From Anaerolineales bacterium (GTDB lineage: Bacteria > Chloroflexota > Anaerolineae > Anaerolineales > Villigracilaceae): a DNA stretch of 64,000 nt. Under the pieces are notes generated by a model that saw only the letters and a list, made by a program, of their open reading frames with translations, was not told the origin of the DNA and did no database searches. The DNA is taken from NCBI GenBank assembly GCA_015075275.1, contig JABTUU010000001.1, positions 1,527,267-1,591,266 of the forward strand, read 5' to 3'. The position numbers and the translations under genes are program-made. Positions within the stretch are counted from its first letter, which is position 1; each line of letters begins with the position of its first letter. Shown piece by piece: positions 25,862 through 34,513 of this stretch.

Positions 25862-28800
25862 TCAGCGGCGCGAGAAATCTTCTTTTAAAATCGCCTCTAG
25901 CGTCTCTAGCAAAAACTCCGCATTCGATTCGTTGAACGGCATTGGCGGGCGAATTTTCACCACGTTGTGATACGGTCCATCCGTGCCGAGCAAAATACCG
26001 CAGTCGCGCATTCGATTAGCGATGAAATCCGCTTCAGACGCAGCGGGCGTCAGAGCGGAACGATCGGAGACGAGTTCAAGTCCGAGGAAAAGTCCCGCGC
26101 CGCGCGCGTCCGCAACCATATCGTATTTTCCAACAAAGGATTTCAGCCCTTCCAATAGCCGTCCGCCGACGCGAAAAGCGTTTTGTTGCAAGCGTTCATC
26201 CCGCAATACATCTAACACCGCCAAACCAACCGCGCATGAAACTGGGTTGCCGCCAAACGTGTTGAAGTATTCCATGCCGTTATCGAACGCGGCAGCAATG
26301 TCGCGCCGCGCAATCACTGCCGCCAACGGATGCCCATTGCCGACCGGCTTGCCGATCACTACGATATCGGGTGTAACGTTTTGCATTTCAAAACCCCACA
26401 TGTGCGAGCCGACGCGCCCCAACCCCGTTTGCACTTCGTCGGCAATACACACGCCGCCTGCCGCGCGGATGTACCGATATACATCCGCTAGATAGCCTGC
26501 GGGAAAAACGATCTGCCCGCCTACGCTCGGCAACGACTCGGCGATATAGCCGGCGAGTCCTCGTCCGCGCGCGCGCAACGACTCGATCGCGCGCTGTATG
26601 TAGAGCGCATATTTCGCGCCCGCTTGCGGATCGTCCGCTTTGAACTCGCCGCGAAACACATCGGGAATCGGAACGGCATGCGTCCACTCCGGCGCGCCTT
26701 CGCCGCCGGGACCGTCGTGCTTATATGGGCTGATGTCAATCAGCGAGGTGGTATTGCCGTGATACGCCGCTTCCAGAACGATCATGTCTTTCTGTCTGGT
26801 GTAGGCGCGCGCGAGCCGCAATGCTAATTCGTTGGCTTCGCTGGCAGAATTTGTAAAGTAACAGACCTCCAGCGTTTCGGGCAATAATGCAGTCAAACGC
26901 TCGGCGTATTGGTTAATATTATCGTGCAGATAGCGCGTATTCGTGTTCAACGCGCCGCTCTGCCTTTGCAGCGCTTCAACCACGCGCGGATGACAATGTC
27001 CAACATGCGCGACATTGTTATACGCGTCTAGATATTTCCGTCCTTGCTCGTCGAATAGATACTGCATCCATCCGCGCACAACCTTGACCGGCGAACGATA
27101 CGCAACGCTCAGATTCCCCCCCAATCTTCGGCGACGATTCGCGAATGTTTTATCTTTGCTCGGCGCGCGCTTGGGGAAAATCTTTTTAGGAATATTTAGA
27201 ATTAGATTCGGGTCGGGACATAGCCCCAGCCACACATCGCGTTGACTAGGCGGCGCCATGCGCGGAAAATCAACGCCCAGATCCAGATCGTCCAATAGGA
27301 TCTGAACATGCGCATGCGGCGTTCGACCTCCGTTCTCCACAGAGGAGCCGATCGCGGCAAATCTTTGTCCTTTTCTAATCTGCTGTTCGAGTTTAAGCTT
27401 CTTGAGCGATGCTTTATCAAGACGGCTGTAAAGGGTGAAAAATTTCAGCCGTTTTTTCCCACTCGCCGCAATTTCATGTTCCAGAATAACCGTCGGGGTA
27501 ATATCGGCGGTCTTCGTCAGCGCCGCCACTTTTCCTGCCAGCGGCGCGCGGACGGACGCGCCCGCTTTCGCGAACAGATCCACGCCAAGATGAATTGTGC
27601 GGGCTTCCTCCATAGACGGCGCATACACATAACGCGCCTCGTTATATTGACCGACGCCGACCTGCGCGCCCGACTCTTCTAACAATACGTTCAAACGTCT
27701 CGTCAATTGCGGTTCTATATTGTCGCGCGGATCGCCGCGCCAAATAGAGCTGCCGACGCTCAGATCAAAAGCCGTTGATTTCTCGCGCCGCAAATCAGCC
27801 GATAGAATTGACGTGAACGATGCTGCGTTCCCTTTCAGCCATTTCACCGCTTGCGACGCCGTTGCCGAAAGAGGAAGTCCGCATGCTTCGCGGAACGCCG
27901 CCTCCGCAAAACGCGGATGAATCGCCAGCAGTTTCGGCAACGTCGCGCGTATCGCTTTCTGGCTGACGTTTAGATACGCGTTAGCAGGCTGAGAGCGTCG
28001 CTGTTCGGCGGCAATGCATACGCTCATACACAGCCGCAATGTCGCCAACCCCCATAACGCCGCTATCTCATCTTCGCGCAACGGAAAAGACGCGTGATAC
28101 CCCTTCGTTATATTCGCCGCCGTCTCCAGCGGATTCGGCTTATTCAGAATCGCATACGCGATCGCAACCGCCAGATCGCTTACGGTATAACTATGCGTCA
28201 TGTCGCCCAAGTCAATGAAGCCCGTCACCGTTTGATCGCTGGAATAAATATCCGCTCCGCCGCCGACTAAAACATTGTTGTCGTTGGCGTCGTTATACAC
28301 AACGCTCGTCCGTAAGCGCGACAACAGCGGCGAGGTATATTTCTCAAAATTCACGGTCAATTGTGAAACCATACGGCGCAATGTTGCATCGCGCAACAGA
28401 TTACAATTCGCACGGATAACTTCCAATCCGTGCGCCAAATCCCAATGAAAACGACGATGAAGAGCAGGCGCATCGAAACGTTGCAGGATTCTGCCCAACC
28501 GACCTAACTTATCGCCCAAATCGTACAGCAGTTCGGATGAATGCCGTTTCACGTCCCCCATCGGCGTTCCGTCAAGATACGCGATCAAGCGGATGAAATG
28601 CTTTTCGCCGTTAGAGAACGCCTCTTCAATTTCCTCTCCGCGCGTCGATCGGATGACTTGCGGCAACAATCCTAAGCCAGCGGCGCGAGCCATTGCCTCA
28701 TTTTGTGCGACAAGCAAAGCGCGCTCTTCCATTGCGTTGGCGATCTTCAACACATATCTCGCCTCGCCCGCGTCCAACAAAAAATTCTGATCGCGCTCGC

Positions 28801-28900
28801 TAGGCAACGGTCGCAAAGTTCCTCGCGTGCCATACAGGCGTTCGGCTAAGTTCGCGGCTTCTTCCGGCGTCAACATTGGGGCGTGTTTCACAATAGACAT
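25862..28900 (-). CDS. Kinase - M23 - class III aminotransferase fusion (hydroxylysine kinase / phospholyase-like)
   Basis: 1012 residues from the ATG at 28900 (GAGG 9 bp upstream); a start 10 codons earlier is unsupported. Domain 1 (1-about 340) is an APH/HYKK-type kinase: YLDGTP, catalytic VVYNDANDNNVLV, metal GFIDLGDMTHSYTVSDLAVAIAY. Domain 2 (about 410-570) is an M23/LytM-like fold with all zinc ligands, HLGVD and HAHV. Domain 3 (about 590-1012) is a class III PLP aminotransferase-fold enzyme: NSASEANELALRLARA, CIADEVQTGLGRVG, PLP-Lys in VIGKPVGNGHPLAAV. In humans the separate kinase AGPHD1 and phospholyases AGXT2L1/L2 act in sequence on hydroxylysine or phosphoethanolamine. The fusion suggests the same two-step removal of ammonia and phosphate, leaving an aldehyde. 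The role of domain 2 is unknown. Confidence 0.85.
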   Translation of the reverse strand: MSIVKHAPMLTPEEAANLAERLYGTRGTLRPLPSERDQNFLLDAGEARYVLKIANAMEERALLVAQNEAMARAAGLGLLPQVIRSTRGEEIEEAFSNGEKHFIRLIAYLDGTPMGDVKRHSSELLYDLGDKLGRLGRILQRFDAPALHRRFHWDLAHGLEVIRANCNLLRDATLRRMVSQLTVNFEKYTSPLLSRLRTSVVYNDANDNNVLVGGGADIYSSDQTVTGFIDLGDMTHSYTVSDLAVAIAYAILNKPNPLETAANITKGYHASFPLREDEIAALWGLATLRLCMSVCIAAEQRRSQPANAYLNVSQKAIRATLPKLLAIHPRFAEAAFREACGLPLSATASQAVKWLKGNAASFTSILSADLRREKSTAFDLSVGSSIWRGDPRDNIEPQLTRRLNVLLEESGAQVGVGQYNEARYVYAPSMEEARTIHLGVDLFAKAGASVRAPLAGKVAALTKTADITPTVILEHEIAASGKKRLKFFTLYSRLDKASLKKLKLEQQIRKGQRFAAIGSSVENGGRTPHAHVQILLDDLDLGVDFPRMAPPSQRDVWLGLCPDPNLILNIPKKIFPKRAPSKDKTFANRRRRLGGNLSVAYRSPVKVVRGWMQYLFDEQGRKYLDAYNNVAHVGHCHPRVVEALQRQSGALNTNTRYLHDNINQYAERLTALLPETLEVCYFTNSASEANELALRLARAYTRQKDMIVLEAAYHGNTTSLIDISPYKHDGPGGEGAPEWTHAVPIPDVFRGEFKADDPQAGAKYALYIQRAIESLRARGRGLAGYIAESLPSVGGQIVFPAGYLADVYRYIRAAGGVCIADEVQTGLGRVGSHMWGFEMQNVTPDIVVIGKPVGNGHPLAAVIARRDIAAAFDNGMEYFNTFGGNPVSCAVGLAVLDVLRDERLQQNAFRVGGRLLEGLKSFVGKYDMVADARGAGLFLGLELVSDRSALTPAASEADFIANRMRDCGILLGTDGPYHNVVKIRPPMPFNESNAEFLLETLEAILKEDFSRR

Positions 28901-28981
28901 AACGCATCCTCGTTTATAAAACCCGCACACAAGCAGCTAACGCGGCTTGCGCAAGAGAGTTGATGTTCGTTCAGGGAAAGT

Positions 28982-29563
28982 TTACTTCACAAAGACGCAT
29001 ACGCCTTGTAGATTTTCTATTTTTGCGATCTGCTGAAATTCTTCGCCAAATAACTCGCGTAATAACGCCGCGTCCATCCGGCATAATTCGGGTCGTTTCG
29101 CGATGATCGCCGCATACGGGCAATGCCCAAAGATGACGCGCGGTCCGCCTGCGCCCGCCTCCCAACGCGCATGATATTTCATTTGGTTCATTTTTTCGAC
29201 GATGAGATTCAGCCGTCTCGCCGCTGGCTGATTCTTAAAGTTGGCTTCGCCTGCCAAGCGTTTCGCCAACGCTTCCACACGGATCTTTCCGCCAGATTCC
29301 GCAAAAAGCGCTTCGCTCAACGCGGGTAAATTATCGCCTAATGCCGCGCGCGGAATTGAATAAACCTTCTCGGGTCTGCCGCGCGTCGCGCGAACGCAGC
29401 GCGACGCGCTTAAAGCGACTCTCCCGTCCGCGAGCAGAACGCGCAAATGATGCCGCACCGTCGCCGACGACATTTCCAGTCCGCGCGAGATAGCCCGCGC
29501 CGATGCTGTCCGATGCGCGGTCACATAAGCCAGTATTTTACGCCGAGCGGTTGTCACAGTCAT
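28982..29563 (-). CDS. ArsR/SufR-like winged-helix transcriptional regulator
   Basis: 193 residues from the ATG at 29563; a longer frame to 29659 would run through the promoter. N-terminal winged helix: RRKILAYVTAHRTASARAISRGLEMSSATVRHHLRVLLADGRV, then the wing RGRPEKVYSIPR, as in COG2345 regulators (SufR group). The C-terminal half has FGHCPYAAIIAKRPELC, a C-X12-C spacing like the cluster-binding region of cyanobacterial SufR, plus a third Cys 27 residues later (GVCVFVK). A [Fe-S] or redox role is possible but not shown. It sits upstream of the fusion gene on the same strand and divergent from the aldehyde dehydrogenase, so it likely controls both. Confidence 0.8.
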   Translation of the reverse strand: MTVTTARRKILAYVTAHRTASARAISRGLEMSSATVRHHLRVLLADGRVALSASRCVRATRGRPEKVYSIPRAALGDNLPALSEALFAESGGKIRVEALAKRLAGEANFKNQPAARRLNLIVEKMNQMKYHARWEAGAGGPRVIFGHCPYAAIIAKRPELCRMDAALLRELFGEEFQQIAKIENLQGVCVFVK

Positions 29564-29583
29564 AAAGTGATTATACTCACTTT
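29564..29583. promoter_or_regulatory. Palindromic operator and -10 at the regulator start
   Basis: A perfect 7-6-7 inverted repeat, AAAGTGA...TCACTTT, abuts the regulator's ATG and encloses its TATAAT (minus strand, 29572-29577). A repressor bound here would block its own promoter. The short distance to ATG also implies a near-leaderless mRNA. Confidence 0.65.
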
Positions 29584-29638
29584 CTAATTTATGCAAATAT
29601 ATATTTACGAAATAATCAGCGAATTTCAATTCAAGCGC

Positions 29639-29644
29639 TATAAT
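29639..29644 (+). promoter_or_regulatory. -10 element for the aldehyde dehydrogenase
   Basis: TATAAT about 46 bp upstream of the ATG at 29691, in the 127-bp divergent region. The -35 is weak, which would fit activation or relief by the neighbouring regulator. Confidence 0.45.
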
Positions 29645-29690
29645 CTGCGAGCAGTTCAAGCGGCAACGCTTTCAATCTCGGAGGTGTTCG

Positions 29691-31160
29691 ATGGAATTCC
29701 AAAATTACATTAACGGCAAATGGGTTGCAGGCAAAAGCGCGTTTCAAACCATCAACCCAGCCAATGAAGAACTTATCGCAGATGTCGCGCAAGCGGAAAT
29801 CCGCGATGTAGACGCGGCAGTCCATGCGGCAAAGAGCGCTTTTGACGCATGGCGTCTCACCCCCGCCCCATTGCGTGGAGAGATACTCTTCCGCATCGGC
29901 GATCTTCTTAAACAAAAGAAAGAAGAGCTTTCACAACTGCTCACGCGCGAAATGGGCAAAGTGATCGCAGAAGCGCGCGGCGACGTGCAAGAAGCCATTG
30001 ATATGGCGTTTTACATGGGCGGCGAAGGACGCCGCCTGCTCGGCTATACCGCGCCCGTAGAAATGATGAACAAATTCGGCATGGCAGTGCGCGATCCATC
30101 GGGCGTCGTCGGGCTTATTACGCCGTGGAATTTCCCCATCGCAGTGCCATCATGGAAGATCTTTCCTGCGCTCGTCGCGGGCAACACGGTCATCTGGAAG
30201 CCCTCGCCGGAGATTCCCGCCATTTCCGCCGCATTCGTGAAAATCTTTGAAGAAGCAGGCGTTCCAGCCGGCGTGTTCAACCTGTTGCTCGCGCCCGGCG
30301 CAGACGTGGCGAAGGCTCTCGTCAGTCATCCCGATGTACGCGTGTTATCGTTCACCGGCTCCACAATGACGGGACGTTCCATCGCGGAAGCGGCGGGGAA
30401 ATTCAACAAGAAATTATCGCTTGAGATGGGCGGCAAGAACGCTATCATCGTAATGGACGACGCTAACCTCGAACTCGTCGTAGATGCCAGCCTGTGGGCG
30501 GCATTCGGCACTACCGGTCAACGCTGCACCGCCGCCAGCCGTCTGATCGTTCAAAAAGGAATCGCGAACAAGCTCAAAGAAGCGCTGACCGAACGCGCTA
30601 AAAAACTTACGCTGGGCGATGGCCTCGACCCTAAAGTGGACGTCGGACCTGTCATCAACAAAGCCGCGCTCGCGCGCATTGACAGCATGGTACAAGCCGG
30701 CGCGAAGGAAGCGCGCGTCTTGACGGGCGCATCTATTGCAGATGTAGGCGGCAAAGGTTTCTTTTACGCGCCGACGCTGTTCGACAACGTCCAACCCGGC
30801 TCCATGCTCGAAGCCGAAGAGATTTTCGGTCCCGTGCTTTCGATCATCGAAGTTGGCTCGCTCAAGGAAGCCATCGAAGTGAACAACCGCTCCAAGTACG
30901 GGCTTTCCACTTCAATCTTTACGCAAGACGTTAATCAGGCGTTCACCGCCATGCGCGATATCTTCACCGGTATAGTCTACATCAATCACGGCACTACCGG
31001 CGCCGAGATTCAATTCCCCTTCGGCGGCGTGCGCGGAACCGGCAACGGGCATCGCGAAGCCGGGCAAGCCGCGCTCGAAGTGTTCACCGAATGGAAATCT
31101 ATTTATGTGGATTATTCGGGCAAATTGCAGCGCGCGCAGATTGATAATAGAGAAGACTAG
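29691..31160 (+). CDS. NAD(P)-dependent aldehyde dehydrogenase, ALDH7 / semialdehyde type
   Basis: 489 residues. ALDH hallmarks: TPWNFPIAVPSWKIFPALVAGNTVIWKPS, FTGSTMTGRSI, catalytic Glu in LSLEMGGKNA and catalytic Cys in GTTGQRCTAASRL (about residue 286). The C-terminal VYINHGTTGAEIQFPFGG...GNGHREAG resembles the substrate loop of antiquitin-like (ALDH7, alpha-aminoadipate semialdehyde) and related semialdehyde dehydrogenases rather than betaine or acetaldehyde types. Strong GGAGGTG ribosome site. Divergent from the regulator and the kinase/phospholyase fusion, whose predicted product would be an aldehyde. The link is inferred from gene arrangement and family resemblance. Confidence 0.85.
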   Translation: MEFQNYINGKWVAGKSAFQTINPANEELIADVAQAEIRDVDAAVHAAKSAFDAWRLTPAPLRGEILFRIGDLLKQKKEELSQLLTREMGKVIAEARGDVQEAIDMAFYMGGEGRRLLGYTAPVEMMNKFGMAVRDPSGVVGLITPWNFPIAVPSWKIFPALVAGNTVIWKPSPEIPAISAAFVKIFEEAGVPAGVFNLLLAPGADVAKALVSHPDVRVLSFTGSTMTGRSIAEAAGKFNKKLSLEMGGKNAIIVMDDANLELVVDASLWAAFGTTGQRCTAASRLIVQKGIANKLKEALTERAKKLTLGDGLDPKVDVGPVINKAALARIDSMVQAGAKEARVLTGASIADVGGKGFFYAPTLFDNVQPGSMLEAEEIFGPVLSIIEVGSLKEAIEVNNRSKYGLSTSIFTQDVNQAFTAMRDIFTGIVYINHGTTGAEIQFPFGGVRGTGNGHREAGQAALEVFTEWKSIYVDYSGKLQRAQIDNRED

Positions 31161-31186
31161 AGACTAGAGATTAGTCTCCAGTCTCC
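31154..31186. repeat. AGTCTC / GAGACT-rich dispersed repeat, copy 2
   Basis: Overlaps the last codons of the aldehyde dehydrogenase: AGACTAGAGACTAGAGATTAG then TCTCCAGTCTCC. It shares its words with 21713-21767. Confidence 0.55.
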
Positions 31187-31193
31187 AACAACC

Positions 31194-31412
31194 ATGAACG
31201 ACACAATTCTTAATTGGGAAGCCACTTACGCAATCGCGCTGGAACTCAAACGCCAGCATAAGGATGCAAACATCGAAGCTGTGACGTTGAAACAGATCTA
31301 CGATTGGACGCTTGCCTTACCGGAGTTTAACGACGACCCTGCGCTCGCCAACGACGAAATTCTGTACGCCATATATCAAGATTGGTTCGAGGAGAATTTT
31401 TATGGACAGTGA
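31194..31412 (+). CDS. iscX: IscX-like Fe-S cluster assembly protein
   Basis: 72 residues, acidic, one domain. It aligns by eye with E. coli IscX: an N-terminal [17 protein letters not shown] helix, a central '[18 protein letters not shown]' (IscX: W..L..F.DDP), and '[18 protein letters not shown]' (IscX: SNEKILEAI...W..E). IscX binds IscS and modulates cluster assembly. No iscS or iscU is adjacent; instead its 3' end overlaps nuoB by 11 bp, tying it to Fe-S-rich respiratory subunits. It starts 33 bp after the aldehyde dehydrogenase. An iscX homologue outside Proteobacteria and next to nuoB is unusual. Confidence 0.85.
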   Translation: MNDTILNWEATYAIALELKRQHKDANIEAVTLKQIYDWTLALPEFNDDPALANDEILYAIYQDWFEENFYGQ

Positions 31413-32028
31413 AACTTTCAACCTGCCTCAATATGAAATTCCAGAAGACCTGCGGCACGCCGTCGCCGTGACCACGCTCGACCGCCTCTACAACTGGGGA
31501 CGGCGTTCGTCAGTCTGGCCCCTCATGTTCGGTCTCGCCTGTTGCGCCATCGAAATGATCGCCGCGCAAACTGCGCGTTACGATATGGCGCGCTTCGGCA
31601 TGGAGGTCATGCGCCCCACGCCGCGCCAAGCCGACCTTTTGATCGTTTCAGGAACCGTCACCAAGAAAATGTTGCCTCCCATCGTCCGCCTTTACAACCA
31701 AATGCCCGAACCCAAGTATGTAGTGGCAATGGGCGCATGCGCTTCCGGCGGCGGCCCGTTCAAAGAAGGCTACAACGTCGTCGCAGGCATTGATAAATTC
31801 TTACCGGTCGACGTATACATCCCCGGTTGTCCCCCGACTCCGCAAGCCCTTATCGCTGGGTTGATCAAACTGCAAGAAAAAATAGACAGACAAATCATCA
31901 AAGAAGCCTCGTGGTACAAACGCAAAGTCAAAGATCCAAACTATGTTCCAGTTCCGATCCTCGGACCCGACTTGATTGACCCGCGTCGAGCGGCGGACAT
32001 TAAAGCTGCCGCCGCACAGGAGGAATAA
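31402..32028 (+). CDS. nuoB: NADH-quinone oxidoreductase subunit B
   Basis: 208 residues; start at 31402 (GAGGAG 8 bp upstream, inside iscX). It holds cluster N2, the last Fe-S centre before quinone. Ligands: adjacent Cys in [20 protein letters not shown], and [17 protein letters not shown] and the [19 protein letters not shown] stretch are diagnostic. The C-terminal extension (about 35 residues beyond PGCPPTP...QALIAGL) is longer than in E. coli and charged. First subunit of a three-gene nuo group with subunit CD starting 2 bp later. Confidence 0.96.
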   Translation: MDSETFNLPQYEIPEDLRHAVAVTTLDRLYNWGRRSSVWPLMFGLACCAIEMIAAQTARYDMARFGMEVMRPTPRQADLLIVSGTVTKKMLPPIVRLYNQMPEPKYVVAMGACASGGGPFKEGYNVVAGIDKFLPVDVYIPGCPPTPQALIAGLIKLQEKIDRQIIKEASWYKRKVKDPNYVPVPILGPDLIDPRRAADIKAAAAQEE

Positions 32029-32029
32029 G

Positions 32030-33775
32030 ATGACAACGCCCGCCCCCGCTTCCACCGCGACCGTTGACCTTGCCACCCGCTTCCCCGGCGTCGTCCAACT
32101 TGACGCGCGTCCCGACTACACCGGCTTCATCGTCGAAAAAGATTCGCTGCTTGAGGTGGCTGCCGCGATCCGCGATGAGTTCGGTTTTGACCTGCTGTCT
32201 TCCGTCACCGGCGTGGATTATGCGCCCGATAAAATGGAAGTCGTCTATCACGCGTACCGCACCAGCGGCGGACCAGGACTCGCGTTCAAAGTTCAAGTTC
32301 CGCGCATAGACCCGGTAGAGGTCCCTTCGTTAATCCATCTCTGGCCCGGCGTAGATTTACAAGAACGCGAAGTCTGGGATCTACTAGGCATTAAATTCAG
32401 CGGTCATCCCGACTTACGTCGCATTCTGATGTGGGAAGGCTTTGAGGGGCATCCGCTCCGTAAAGATTGGAAGGAAGGCTTTTACGAGGAAGACGTCAAA
32501 CCGTTCAAAAGCCGCTGGCCCCAAGGGAAGTTCGCAATGGCGGAAGACCTGAATCCCTTTGGCGACAATCTTACATTCCCAAAAAATTTCGAGCCCGAAA
32601 AATGGATTCCCGAAGGCGAGGCGCTGCTCTACGGCGCGCTGGCGCGTTACACAGTTGAGAACGAAGACGGCATCAGTTCCGACCGCATCGTCATAAATAT
32701 GGGTCCGCACCATCCTTCTACGCATGGCGTCTTCCGCGCGGTGATGACGCTCGAAGGCGAGACGATCAAAGGGCTGAAACCCGTGCTGGGCTATTTGCAT
32801 CGCAACCACGAAAAGATCGGCGAGCGAAATACTTTCCTGCAAAACATGCCGTACACCGACCGACTCGATTACTTTAATTCGATGACAAATAATTTTGGCT
32901 ACGCGCTCGCCGTCGAAAAATTGATGAAGATTCCGGTCGCCGAACGCGCCGACTATATCCGCGTGATCGTTTCCGAACTGAGCCGTATTCAGAATCACTT
33001 CGTCTTCATCGGCACATTGCTCAACGATCTCGGCGCGATGTACACGCCCTCGCTCTACGCCTATGAAGAGCGCGAACTCGTCCTCGACATATTCGAAGCC
33101 ATCTCAGGCTCGCGCATGATGTGCAACTACTATCGCTTCGGCGGCGTCGTGCGCGACATTCCCGACGACGTCATGCAGAAGATCAAGGATTTAGTGTACG
33201 AACGCATTCCGCCCAAAACCGACGAACTCGATCGCATGTTATCGGAGAACGAGGTCTTGCTAGCGCGCATGCGGGGCATCCGCATGATTAACGCGGAAGA
33301 CGCGGTCGCCTACTCGATCACCGGTCCCGTTTTACGCGCGGCTGGAGTGCCTTACGACGTTCGTCGCGCCGATCCGTACGGCATTTATGATCGCTTCGAC
33401 TTTGACGTAGCGGTGCGTTACAACGGCGATCTGATGGATAACTACCTGATCCGCATTGACGAAATCCGTCAGTCGTTGCGCATTTTGGATCAAGCCATCC
33501 GCCAAATTCCGCAAGGACCGATCAACTCACAGAAACCAGCCTATCAGGTCCGGGTCCCGGCGGGCGAAGCGTATGGGCGCATCGAATCGCCGAAGGGCGA
33601 ACTCGGCTTCTATGTGCTGTCGAACGGCAAGCCCAACCCGTGGCGGTATCATGTGCGCGCTCCATCGTTCGTCAACGTCACCGCGTTGGAGAAAATTTCC
33701 GTTGGAACCAAGATCGCAGATTTCGTCGTCTTGCTCGCCATGTTCGATATGGTCATGGGCGAATGCGACCGTTAA
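32030..33775 (+). CDS. nuoCD: NADH-quinone oxidoreductase subunits C and D, fused
   Basis: 581 residues from the ATG at 32030 (AGGAGG 6 bp upstream). Residues about 15-195 are NuoC (30-kDa): [53 protein letters not shown]. Residues about 215-581 are NuoD (49-kDa): [14 protein letters not shown] at the quinone site, [45 protein letters not shown] at the C-terminus. The linker is about 20 residues. The fusion, known in enteric bacteria and some others, is continuous here with no sign of frameshift. Confidence 0.95.
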   Translation: MTTPAPASTATVDLATRFPGVVQLDARPDYTGFIVEKDSLLEVAAAIRDEFGFDLLSSVTGVDYAPDKMEVVYHAYRTSGGPGLAFKVQVPRIDPVEVPSLIHLWPGVDLQEREVWDLLGIKFSGHPDLRRILMWEGFEGHPLRKDWKEGFYEEDVKPFKSRWPQGKFAMAEDLNPFGDNLTFPKNFEPEKWIPEGEALLYGALARYTVENEDGISSDRIVINMGPHHPSTHGVFRAVMTLEGETIKGLKPVLGYLHRNHEKIGERNTFLQNMPYTDRLDYFNSMTNNFGYALAVEKLMKIPVAERADYIRVIVSELSRIQNHFVFIGTLLNDLGAMYTPSLYAYEERELVLDIFEAISGSRMMCNYYRFGGVVRDIPDDVMQKIKDLVYERIPPKTDELDRMLSENEVLLARMRGIRMINAEDAVAYSITGPVLRAAGVPYDVRRADPYGIYDRFDFDVAVRYNGDLMDNYLIRIDEIRQSLRILDQAIRQIPQGPINSQKPAYQVRVPAGEAYGRIESPKGELGFYVLSNGKPNPWRYHVRAPSFVNVTALEKISVGTKIADFVVLLAMFDMVMGECDR

Positions 33776-33787
33776 GGAGGAGCAACT

Positions 33788-34447
33788 ATGTATGGTAAAG
33801 GAATACTTAAAGGTCTCGGCGTCACGTGGAAACGCTTCTGGGATACCTATACCGAAGACATCGCCTGGGTCTTGCGCGGGAAGAAACGCTACTACACAGA
33901 AGAAGGCGTGCGACATCGCTCCAGCAAAGATCAGAAAGGCATCTTCACGGTTCAGTATCCGGAAGAGAAATTAATTCAGCCGGAAGAATCGCGTTTCCTG
34001 CCGTTCCTCGTATACAACGAACTGCCCGACGGCAAGCGGGAGATTCTCTGCACCTCATGCGGCATTTGCCCGAAAGTCTGCCCGCCGCAATGCATCTGGA
34101 TCGTACGCTCAAACGATCCTGTCACCGGCAGACCGATCCCTGAGCCAACCGAATTCTACATTGACATGGATCTGTGCATGAATTGCGGCTATTGCGCAGA
34201 ATACTGCCCGTTCGACGCGATCAAGATGGATCACGACTTTGAAGTCTCTTCGTACGGGCGCAATGTGTACGATATGGAAAAACTGCTTAAATCGAGCGAG
34301 TATTACAAAAGCATCCGCCCATTAAATTATGAACGCGAAGAAACCGCCCGTATCGCGGAAGCCGAAGCAAAGAAAGCGAAGGAAGCGGCTCGCGCCGCCG
34401 CACAAGCCGCCAAGCCGGCAAATCCACCGGCGGCGCCGACAGCGTAA
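33788..34447 (+). CDS. nuoI: NADH-quinone oxidoreductase subunit I (2 x [4Fe-4S])
   Basis: 219 residues. Two ferredoxin-like motifs, CTSCGICPKVCPP (about residue 80) and CMNCGYCAEYCPFDAIKM (about 130), bind clusters N6a and N6b. An extended N-terminus (GLGVTWKRFWDTYTEDIAWVLRGKKRYYTEEG) matches NuoI/NdhI. The C-terminal 35 residues are a charged Ala/Lys/Glu helix ending in a Pro/Ala tail, longer than usual. It follows nuoCD by 12 bp with GGAGGAG. The other subunits (A, E-H, J-N) are not in the window, so they must be encoded elsewhere if the complex is complete. Confidence 0.93.
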   Translation: MYGKGILKGLGVTWKRFWDTYTEDIAWVLRGKKRYYTEEGVRHRSSKDQKGIFTVQYPEEKLIQPEESRFLPFLVYNELPDGKREILCTSCGICPKVCPPQCIWIVRSNDPVTGRPIPEPTEFYIDMDLCMNCGYCAEYCPFDAIKMDHDFEVSSYGRNVYDMEKLLKSSEYYKSIRPLNYEREETARIAEAEAKKAKEAARAAAQAAKPANPPAAPTA

Positions 34448-34513
34448 CAAATACAGACGGGCAAAGCGGCTTTTGCGCGCCTTCTTGTCCGTTATACACA
34501 CAAAGGAAACCAA

